Positions 57,748-64,000 of a stretch of DNA of 64,000 nucleotides are shown piece by piece. A program made the translations under genes and the position numbers. This DNA is from Streptococcus mitis bv. 2 str. SK95. Lineage in GTDB: Bacteria; Bacillota; Bacilli; Lactobacillales; Streptococcaceae. The notes below the pieces were generated by a model. It saw nothing but the letters and a program-made list of their open reading frames with translations. It was not told the DNA's origin and made no database searches. Numbering within the stretch: position 1 is the stretch's first letter; each line of letters begins with the position of its first letter. Where the stretch lies: NCBI RefSeq assembly GCF_000222705.1, contig NZ_AFUB01000033.1:1-64000 (forward strand), in the 5' to 3' direction.

Positions 57748-59523
57748 TTATTTAATTGCGCGTGATTGCAATCCTTCTTCCTCCAAGAAGAGGCGGAATG
57801 GTACGAGTTCTTCTGCTTCGTATTTTTCCTTGAAGGCTTTGATTGCTTCTTCTGAGTGAAGTTTTGGATCCAATTCAAGTACTTCTACTGGAAGCGGACG
57901 GTGTTGAGAGATGCGAGCATCGATCACAACAGTTTTACCTTCTTTATTGAGTTTCACAGCTTCTGCAACAACTGCGTCGATGTCTTCGATACGATCAACT
58001 GTAAATCCAACAGCTCCTTGAGCTTCAGCGATTTTCGCATAGTCAGCATTAGGGAAGTCACAACCAAACAAGTGTTTGTTTGTGTCTTCGTATTTGTCCT
58101 TGATGAAGGCATATTTACCATTTGAGAAGACAACGTTGATAACTGGAAGGTCGTATTGAACGTTTGTGATCACGTCTGGGTAGCACATGTTGAATGCACC
58201 GTCACCCATGATGTTCCATACTTGGCGATCTGGATTGTCTTTCTTAGCAGCGATACCACCAGGAAGGGCAATACCCATTGTCGCAAAGAGTGGAGATGTA
58301 CGCCACATGTTCTTAGGTGTCATGTGAAGGTGACGAGTAGATGTTTGAGTAGTGTCACCTACGTCGATTGAGTAGATAGCGTCTTGATCAGCATGTTTGT
58401 TGATTGCATTGTAAACTTGGTACAATTGCAATTCACCCTCAGTTTTACCTTCGAGTTTGTTCATGTAATCACGCCAGTTTTGGTTGTTCTTAACGTTTGC
58501 ACGCCACCATGGAGTAGACTCAACTGGGTTTACTTTGTCAAGGATAGCTTTAGCTGCTTGACCTGCGTCACCAAGGATTGAAGCGTCAAGGGCATGACGT
58601 TTACCAAGTTTGTATGGGTCGATGTCAACTTGGATGAATTTTTCAGTGTTCTTGAAGGCTTCGTAAACTTCAGCAAATGGGAAGTTTGAACCAAGGAAAA
58701 GAACTGTGTCTGCTTCAAAGACCACTTCGTTGGCTGGTTTCCAACCAACACGGTAAGCAGAACCTGTCAAACCTTCATAGTTCCATTCAAAAGCTTCAAA
58801 GTTTTTACCAGTTGTGATGATTGGTGCTTTGATTTTACGTGACAATTCAGTAATCACTTCACCAGCTTTAACACCACCGTAACCAGCGTAGATAACTGGG
58901 CGTTCAGCATTGTTCAAGATTTCAACTGCTTTGTCGATTTCAACTTCGTTCAAGGCAGGAGCGATGAATGAACGTTCGTATGAACCTGAACCGTAGTATG
59001 AGTTTTCGTCGATTTCTTGGAAACCGAAGTTTACTGGGATTTCAACAACAGCTGGACCTTTTTTAGAAACTGCAGCACGGCAAGCTTCGTCAATTACTTT
59101 TGGCAATTGCTCAGCATAAGCGACACGTTTGTTGTAGACAGCGATACCGTTGTACATTGGGTTTTGGTTCAATTCTTGGAAGGCATCCATGTTGAGTTCG
59201 TTAACTGGACGTGATCCAAGGATAGCAAGGAATGGAGTGTTATCCATAGCTGCATCGTAAACACCGTTAATCAAGTGAGTCGCACCTGGACCACCTGAAC
59301 CAACTGCAACCCCGATTGAGCCGCCGAATTTAGCTTGCATAACCGCTGCAAGAGCACCTGTTTCTTCGTGGCGAACTTGCAAGAAGCGGATATCTTTGTC
59401 TTCAGCCAAAGCATCCATGAGTGAGCTGAGTGTTCCTGATGGGATACCATAGATAGTGTCTACGCCCCATGTCTTCAATACGTTGAGCATTGCTGCAGAT
59501 GCAGTAATTTTCCCTTGAGTCAT
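57748..59523 (-). CDS. spxB: Pyruvate oxidase SpxB
   Basis: A 591-aa enzyme using thiamine diphosphate and FAD to convert pyruvate, phosphate and oxygen into acetyl phosphate, CO2 and hydrogen peroxide. It is the main peroxide source of mitis-group streptococci. It has the N-terminal pyrimidine-binding domain with catalytic Glu in [12 protein letters not shown], a central FAD domain, and the C-terminal diphosphate domain [19 protein letters not shown]. Normal length (591 aa in pneumococcus). Start ATG 59523 has GAAGGAGAG. The 210-base upstream region has an AAAAGCGCTTTT palindrome and a half cre site, but no clear promoter could be chosen. Confidence 0.97.
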   Translation of the reverse strand: MTQGKITASAAMLNVLKTWGVDTIYGIPSGTLSSLMDALAEDKDIRFLQVRHEETGALAAVMQAKFGGSIGVAVGSGGPGATHLINGVYDAAMDNTPFLAILGSRPVNELNMDAFQELNQNPMYNGIAVYNKRVAYAEQLPKVIDEACRAAVSKKGPAVVEIPVNFGFQEIDENSYYGSGSYERSFIAPALNEVEIDKAVEILNNAERPVIYAGYGGVKAGEVITELSRKIKAPIITTGKNFEAFEWNYEGLTGSAYRVGWKPANEVVFEADTVLFLGSNFPFAEVYEAFKNTEKFIQVDIDPYKLGKRHALDASILGDAGQAAKAILDKVNPVESTPWWRANVKNNQNWRDYMNKLEGKTEGELQLYQVYNAINKHADQDAIYSIDVGDTTQTSTRHLHMTPKNMWRTSPLFATMGIALPGGIAAKKDNPDRQVWNIMGDGAFNMCYPDVITNVQYDLPVINVVFSNGKYAFIKDKYEDTNKHLFGCDFPNADYAKIAEAQGAVGFTVDRIEDIDAVVAEAVKLNKEGKTVVIDARISQHRPLPVEVLELDPKLHSEEAIKAFKEKYEAEELVPFRLFLEEEGLQSRAIK

Positions 59524-59711
59524 AATAACTCTCCTTCAAAATAATTTCATACATTTACAAAAAGCGCTTTTATATGTTGTTTGAAAGCGATTCAGTAAAT
59601 TTACAATCCTAATTTACCACATTTACTTTGAGTATCCTAAGAATGTGCTCAGAAGTTTTCATTCTCTATTACAGCACAGACTGAAAACGCTCTACAAAAC
59701 TGTTTTATAAT

Positions 59712-59735
59712 AAAAAAGCGGTGTCCACCGCTTTT
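59712..59735 (-). terminator. Terminator of the copper operon
   Basis: The perfect stem AAAAGCGGTG (59714-59723) with CACCGCTTTT (59726-59735) ends in a T-rich tract on the minus strand, directly at the copA end. Confidence 0.85.
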
Positions 59736-61956
59736 AGTCTATCTTAGTAAAGTTTAGCATGAGTGAACTGATCAAAACAGATACAGAGCTAAAGGCCATG
59801 GCTAGACCTGCCAGTTCTGGGTTGAGCACCAGACCAATACCAGAAAAAACTCCTGCTGCAATCGGAATACCAATGAGGTTATAGATAGAAGCCCAGAAAA
59901 GATTGAGTAGAATACGATTAAAGGTCTTCTTACTCATATCAAAAGCACGTGCCAATCCTAGTAAATTGTTGGTTGTAAGGACAAGATCTGCGGATTCAAT
60001 GGCAATATCTGTCCCAGAGCCCATGGCAATTCCGACATCCGCTACACTGAGGGCTGGCGCATCATTGATGCCATCTCCAACAAAGGCAAGTTTACCATTC
60101 TTTTGAAGCTTGTGAATTTCATGTGCCTTTTCCTCTGGCAAGACATTTGCAATCACTTCTTCAATTCCAATTTGCTCTGCAATCGCATGCGCTACTCCAG
60201 CATTATCTCCGGTAAGCATGACCGTTCTAAGACCACGTTTTTTCAATTTAGCAATAGCTTCTCGAGCATTTTCCTTAGGGACATCCTGCAAGGCAATTAA
60301 GCCTTTTAACTGACCATCCACGGATAGGAAGACAACTGTTTTTGCTTCTTTCTCAAGCAAATCAAATCGTTCTTGATAATCATGTGGAATAGCAAGGTCA
60401 GCTAAGAGCTTAGCATTCCCCAGCAAAACTTGTTTACCATTAATAATCCCAGTCACACCTTTTCCATGCAAGGCTTGGAAGTTTTCCACTGGGTAAAGGC
60501 TAATTCCTAGTTCAGATGCACGATTAACAATAGCTTGAGCTAGCGGGTGTTGAGATACATCTTCCAGTGAAGCAGCCAAGCTGATCACTTCTCCTTCATC
60601 TCCGACAACATCTGTCACTACTGGCTTCCCTTCGGTCAAGGTTCCTGTCTTATCAAAAACAACCGTTTGGACTTTTTGGATTTCCTGTAGAACTGTACCA
60701 TTTTTGAGAAGAACCCCCATTTTGGCACTTCGTCCTGTTCCAACCATGAGTGCTGTCGGTGTCGCGAGTCCTAGTGCACAAGGACAGGCAATTATCAAAA
60801 CTGCTACTCCATAAAGAAGAGAAGTCACAAAGCTATCTCCAAGTAAAACAAACCAGACCCAAAAAGTAAGAAGTCCTAAAATGACAACTGCTGGTACAAA
60901 AATCCCAGAAATCTTGTCGGTCAAATCTTGAATAGGAGCACGACTCGTTTGCGCTTTCTTCACAAAGTCCACAATCTGAGCCAACATAGTCTCAGAACCA
61001 ACTTTTTCAGCTCTAAAGATGATCGTACCACTATTATTGATGGTTGAACCAATGACAGTATCACCAGCAGACTTATCTACTGGAATACTTTCCCCAGTCA
61101 CCATTGACTCATCAATACTAGTTTCACCTTCTAAAACAATACCATCAACGGCAATTTTTTCACCTGGTCGAACGCGAATGAGATCCCCAACTTTGACTTG
61201 TTCTAGAGGTATTTGAACATAAACATCATCACGCAAAACCTCTGCTGTTTTTGCTTGTAGGTCTAATAATTTTTCGACTGCTTGCGAAGCGTTTTTGCGC
61301 ATGCGTTCTTCAAATACTGCACCTAAAAGAATGAAAAAGAGGAGAAATCCTGCAATTTCAAAATAAACAGGCAAACCAGTGAAGAGGGCAACTAAACTAT
61401 AGACATAAGCTACCAAGGTTCCTAGAGCTACCAAACTATCCATGTTGGCGTTATGTTTTTTAAAGCTAGCCCAAGCACTTCTGATATAAGGAACTCCAGA
61501 TACCAACATAATGGGTGTCGTAGCTAAGAAAGTTCCCCAAAGCATGACTTGGTGACTAATTCCTCCTGTCGACAACCCAATCATGAGAATCACAAGAGGC
61601 ACAGTAAAGATACTAGTAATCCAAAAACGCTGTAAAAGTGATAGAGATTTTCGAGTCTTCTCAACTACGGTATAACTCCCCTTTTGCATCTTCATGCCAC
61701 ATGAAAATTCATGCTCACCCAATTCTTGAGGAGTAAAGCGAATGACTTTCTCCTCATCTACGCCGATTGGTTCTAGGATCCCTTCTTCTTCGAAGAGAAC
61801 TTCTTTATAACAGTTTGATGGTGTCACACGATGAAAGGTAATCTCAGCAGGAATCCCTTTCTGCAGTTGAATGTGGGCTGGATGGTAGCCTTTGTCTGCC
61901 GTGATACGGATTTTTTGAACACCATTTTCAAGGCTTGCTTTTACAATTTCAGTCAT
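59734..61956 (-). CDS. copA: Copper-exporting P1B-type ATPase CopA
   Basis: A 740-aa membrane pump for Cu(I). Instead of a classic CxxC metal-binding domain it begins with a cupredoxin-like domain (residues 1-105, with FSCGMKMQKG), as in pneumococcal CopA. It has eight helices, the transmembrane copper site CPCALGLATPTALM, the actuator TGESIPV, phosphorylation site DKTGTLTEG, HP motif SQHPLAQAI and hinge GDGINDAPALSVADVG. It starts nine bases after cupA. Confidence 0.96.
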   Translation of the reverse strand: MTEIVKASLENGVQKIRITADKGYHPAHIQLQKGIPAEITFHRVTPSNCYKEVLFEEEGILEPIGVDEEKVIRFTPQELGEHEFSCGMKMQKGSYTVVEKTRKSLSLLQRFWITSIFTVPLVILMIGLSTGGISHQVMLWGTFLATTPIMLVSGVPYIRSAWASFKKHNANMDSLVALGTLVAYVYSLVALFTGLPVYFEIAGFLLFFILLGAVFEERMRKNASQAVEKLLDLQAKTAEVLRDDVYVQIPLEQVKVGDLIRVRPGEKIAVDGIVLEGETSIDESMVTGESIPVDKSAGDTVIGSTINNSGTIIFRAEKVGSETMLAQIVDFVKKAQTSRAPIQDLTDKISGIFVPAVVILGLLTFWVWFVLLGDSFVTSLLYGVAVLIIACPCALGLATPTALMVGTGRSAKMGVLLKNGTVLQEIQKVQTVVFDKTGTLTEGKPVVTDVVGDEGEVISLAASLEDVSQHPLAQAIVNRASELGISLYPVENFQALHGKGVTGIINGKQVLLGNAKLLADLAIPHDYQERFDLLEKEAKTVVFLSVDGQLKGLIALQDVPKENAREAIAKLKKRGLRTVMLTGDNAGVAHAIAEQIGIEEVIANVLPEEKAHEIHKLQKNGKLAFVGDGINDAPALSVADVGIAMGSGTDIAIESADLVLTTNNLLGLARAFDMSKKTFNRILLNLFWASIYNLIGIPIAAGVFSGIGLVLNPELAGLAMAFSSVSVLISSLMLNFTKID

Positions 61957-61965
61957 AATATTCTC

Positions 61966-62337
61966 CTATTCTACAATCATCTTACCGTGCATCATATTCA
62001 TGCCACAAGAGAAACCATACTCACCTGCTTCTTCAGGTGTGATTTCAACCACATATTGGTCTCCTATAGGCAGATCTGCATGCACTCCAAAGTCTGGAAA
62101 AACGATTTGATCCAAGCAAGGTGAAGGATCTTTTCGATCAAAAATAATGCGAGCAGGTTGCGATTTTTTGAGGATAATGGTTTCTGGAGTATATCCTCCC
62201 ATGACCTCCACTCGAATTTCTTGATAGCCATTCTTTTGCTGAGCTCTCTTAGCATCTTCTTGCGGTTTTTTGAAAAACCAAAAGAGGATAAAAGCAATCA
62301 TTCCTAAAACAACAATAGATACAAATAGATTTAACAT
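61966..62337 (-). CDS. cupA: Copper chaperone CupA, membrane-bound cupredoxin
   Basis: A 123-aa protein with one N-terminal membrane helix (about 4-23) and a cupredoxin domain. Copper ligands lie in SPCLDQIVF (Cys) and YGFSCGMNMMHGKM (Cys and Met residues). Family knowledge: CupA binds two Cu(I) at the membrane and hands them to CopA's similar N-terminal domain. It starts ten bases after copY. Intact. Confidence 0.94.
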   Translation of the reverse strand: MLNLFVSIVVLGMIAFILFWFFKKPQEDAKRAQQKNGYQEIRVEVMGGYTPETIILKKSQPARIIFDRKDPSPCLDQIVFPDFGVHADLPIGDQYVVEITPEEAGEYGFSCGMNMMHGKMIVE

Positions 62338-62347
62338 AGCGTCTCCT

Positions 62348-62743
62348 TTACATACAATTACATTTTACTTCAGCAACTGCCCTGGCTTTCTTTTCAGAAA
62401 TCACAGCTTCCAAGTCTGCCAGATCAGTCAAAGTAAAATCACATTCGACAATCAAATCAGCCAACAAGTTCTTAATCCTACGAGAACAAACCTTGTCCTT
62501 GATATCTTGGACAAGTAAATCCCGACTTTGGTCCAAAGTTAAAAGGGCTGAATAGACAAAGAACTTGCCTTCTTTTTTCCTTGTCAGACACTCTTTCTCA
62601 ACCAAACGAGCCAAAAGAGTTTGAATGGTCGACTTGGACCAGTCGAACCGCTCCGCCAGAACCCTGATCAAATCCGTACTGGTCTGCTCTCCTTGCATCC
62701 AAATAATCTTCATGACCTGCCATTCTGCATCTGAAATCTGCAT
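62348..62743 (-). CDS. copY: Copper-responsive repressor CopY
   Basis: 131 aa from ATG 62743, seven bases after AGGAGG; GTG 62749 is too close to that site. A BlaI/MecI-type winged helix occupies residues 1-75 (ISDAEWQVMKIIWMQGE, WSKSTIQTLLARLVEKECL), followed by a dimerisation helix and the C-terminal metal motif CNC-Met at the very end. Only one CxC pair is present, not the CxCx4CxC of enterococcal CopY. It represses the copY-cupA-copA operon through two cop boxes. Confidence 0.94.
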   Translation of the reverse strand: MQISDAEWQVMKIIWMQGEQTSTDLIRVLAERFDWSKSTIQTLLARLVEKECLTRKKEGKFFVYSALLTLDQSRDLLVQDIKDKVCSRRIKNLLADLIVECDFTLTDLADLEAVISEKKARAVAEVKCNCM

Positions 62744-62761
62744 AATCACACCTCCTAAATC

Positions 62762-62771
62762 TACATTTGTC
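62762..62771 (-). promoter_or_regulatory. cop box 2 (CopY operator)
   Basis: GACAAATGTA on the minus strand fits the streptococcal cop box KACANNYGTA exactly; it lies between the -10 and the copY ribosome binding site. Confidence 0.85.
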
Positions 62772-62784
62772 GATTACAGTTATT

Positions 62785-62813
62785 AGTATACTCCGAAAAT
62801 CTACATTTGTCAA
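62785..62813 (-). promoter_or_regulatory. Promoter of the copper operon
   Basis: TTGACA (62813-62808), 17-base spacer, TATACT (62790-62785) on the minus strand. The -35 overlaps cop box 1, so CopY binding would exclude RNA polymerase. Confidence 0.85.
62802..62811 (-). promoter_or_regulatory. cop box 1 (CopY operator)
   Basis: A second exact GACAAATGTA on the minus strand, 40 bases from box 2, overlapping the -35 hexamer. Confidence 0.85.
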
Positions 62814-62815
62814 CT

Positions 62816-62843
62816 AAAAAGAACTGATGCTATGCATCAGTTC
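62816..62843 (-). terminator. Terminator after pyrE
   Basis: The perfect stem GAACTGATGC (62821-62830) with GCATCAGTTC (62834-62843) is followed by five T on the minus strand, ending three bases before the copper promoter. Confidence 0.88.
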
Positions 62844-62869
62844 CATCAAAATCTAAGAAATGAGTTTCT

Positions 62870-63499
62870 CTATCCTTGCCAATTTTCTTGGTCTTCTTTG
62901 AATCGTTTTAAGAGAGCTAATCCCTCTGGTGTGATATAACCTTCTTCTTGAGCTAAGTGGATGAGCTCGCTGTAGTTTGAGAGAGTCACCAGTTTCACGC
63001 CTGCGTTTGCAAAGTTCTTATCTGCTTTTGCTAGTTGATAGCTAAAAATAGCTACGACACCGAGAACATCTGCTCCTTCACGCTTGGCAGCTGCTACCGC
63101 TTCGAGAACTGAACCACCAGTTGAGATCAGGTCTTCTACAATTACCATTTTTTGCCCCTGGGCTACACGGCCTTCGATTTGGTTTCCGGCTCCGTGGTCT
63201 TTTGGTTTGCTACGGATATAAGCAAATGGTAGGTTCATCTTGTCCGCGATGATAGCTCCGTGTGGAATCCCTGCTGTCGCAGTTCCTGCAATCACTTCAA
63301 CCTCTGGAAAGGCTACTTTGATAGCATTCACAAAACCATTTTCAATCAAGGTTCTAGTTTCTGGGTAAGCCAGAGTCACGCGGTTATCTGTATAGATAGG
63401 TGACTTGATCCCAGATGCCCAAGTGAAAGGCTCTTCTGGTTTGAGATAAACTGCTTGAATTTTCAATAGATGGCTAGCAATGTCTCTAGCAAGTGTCAT
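62870..63499 (-). CDS. pyrE: Orotate phosphoribosyltransferase PyrE
   Basis: A 209-aa enzyme that makes orotidine-5-phosphate from orotate and PRPP. It has the PRPP-binding motif [17 protein letters not shown] (about residues 119-135), the flexible loop with [15 protein letters not shown], and the N-terminal [16 protein letters not shown]. It follows pyrF by 42 bases, the normal streptococcal order pyrF-pyrE, and ends at a strong terminator. Confidence 0.96.
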   Translation of the reverse strand: MTLARDIASHLLKIQAVYLKPEEPFTWASGIKSPIYTDNRVTLAYPETRTLIENGFVNAIKVAFPEVEVIAGTATAGIPHGAIIADKMNLPFAYIRSKPKDHGAGNQIEGRVAQGQKMVIVEDLISTGGSVLEAVAAAKREGADVLGVVAIFSYQLAKADKNFANAGVKLVTLSNYSELIHLAQEEGYITPEGLALLKRFKEDQENWQG

Positions 63500-63541
63500 G
63501 GTATACTCCTTCTTATCCTTAAATCTATAATCAAATACGCT

Positions 63542-64000
63542 TTAGACCCAGTCGCGTGTCCATTCTTCCTTGATAGCATGGTAGGCTGCTACAGGATCTT
63601 CTGCCTGTGTGATAGGACGGCCTACTACAATGTAGTCACTACCGATTTGATAGGCCTGACCAGGGGTCACTACGCGTTTTTGATCCGCTGCTTCAGCACC
63701 TGCTGGTCGAATACCTGGTGTCAAGCAGATAAAATCTTCGTTTGTCGCCTCCTTGATGAGTTGGGCTTCTTGGGCTGAGCAAACCACTCCATCCAATCCA
63801 GCTTCAGCTGTTTTCTTAGCATAGTGAATCACTGATTCTTGCAGACTAGTTTGGATATTTTGACAGTCTTGCATCTGTTCCTCGGATGTTGAGGTCAATT
63901 GGGTCACCGCGATAAGAATCCCTTGATCACCAAGGCCTTCACGCGCAGCCTGCATCATCTCAAGTCCACCTGCAGCCTGAACATTGGTCATATCGACACC
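63542..64000 (-). CDS. pyrF: Orotidine-5-phosphate decarboxylase PyrF, C-terminal part, runs off the right edge
   Basis: About 152 C-terminal codons of a ~230-aa enzyme that decarboxylates OMP to UMP. Visible are [28 protein letters not shown] (phosphate-binding loop) and [19 protein letters not shown] at the end. The catalytic DLKLHDIPNT segment lies outside the window. An internal ATG at 63991 is part of the conserved TNV motif and is not the start. Confidence 0.95.
   Translation of the reverse strand, partial: GVDMTNVQAAGGLEMMQAAREGLGDQGILIAVTQLTSTSEEQMQDCQNIQTSLQESVIHYAKKTAEAGLDGVVCSAQEAQLIKEATNEDFICLTPGIRPAGAEAADQKRVVTPGQAYQIGSDYIVVGRPITQAEDPVAAYHAIKEEWTRDWV

Noticed and set aside
59524-59733. 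CcpA site and promoter of spxB
   Set aside because: Only half of a cre consensus (TGAAAGCG) and an AAAAGCGCTTTT palindrome are visible, and no -35/-10 pair stood out, so no site was annotated.

Overview
The window looks like chromosome of a mitis-group Streptococcus (S. mitis/S. oralis/S. pneumoniae relatives). The DNA is AT-rich. Surface proteins carry YSIRK signals, sortase motifs and choline-binding repeats. Several blocks follow a gene order I know from pneumococcus: miaA-hflX-(207-aa gene)-rnz-SDR; gki-thyA; TIGR01440-zmp-pabB-cbpL; copY-cupA-copA; pyrF-pyrE; spxB. Nearly everything is on the minus strand; the clear exceptions are a DUF3042 gene (37.9 kb) and a sodium-dependent transporter (52.0 kb). 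No tRNA, rRNA, insertion sequence, prophage or CRISPR array was seen.

Region 1 (1-18.4 kb) is an accessory Sec (SecA2/SecY2) locus. In transcription order it holds secY2, asp1, asp2, asp3, secA2, then three genes I do not associate with such loci, then gtfA, gtfB, a SecE-like asp4, a terminator, and the serine-rich repeat adhesin (SRRP) that runs off the left edge. The three extra genes are an 821-aa serine-rich protein with ten 40-residue Trp/Tyr/Glu repeats but no visible export signal or sortase anchor, a shortened family-1 glycosidase-like protein lacking parts of the sugar-binding site, and a DivIVA-like coiled-coil protein. This insertion is the best candidate for an undescribed system. 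The asp1/asp2 junction is frame-broken at poly-A tracts, one of which forms the slippery heptamer A AAA AAG followed by TAG.

Region 2 (18.4-28.5 kb) has a decayed remnant upstream of secY2, the giant cell-wall beta-galactosidase bgaA with cre-like sites, an intergenic hairpin element, and a GH13 neopullulanase-type enzyme with an odd C-terminus. Region 3 (28.6-33.1 kb) is a run of six small cytosolic proteins (two SUKH/SMI1-KNR4 type, one ankyrin, three unrecognised), resembling an array of polymorphic-toxin immunity genes. Region 4 (33.3-41.9 kb) is housekeeping (SDR, rnz, hflX, miaA, thyA, gki) followed by a choline-binding, Ltp-domain protein whose signal peptide is frame-broken.

Region 5 (42-64 kb) has pabB-pabC fused, a 2.1-kb-residue M26 zinc metalloprotease with fourteen 27-residue repeats, a MerR/TipAS regulator divergent from an NSS transporter, manA, a complete 6-phospho-beta-glucosidase, small membrane and VOC proteins, pyruvate oxidase spxB, the copper operon with two cop boxes, and pyrE-pyrF.

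Five apparent single-base frame breaks lie in runs of six or seven identical bases (asp2 twice, a SUKH gene, the ankyrin gene, cbpL). They may be homopolymer errors in the assembly or real phase-variable tracts; the sequence alone cannot decide.
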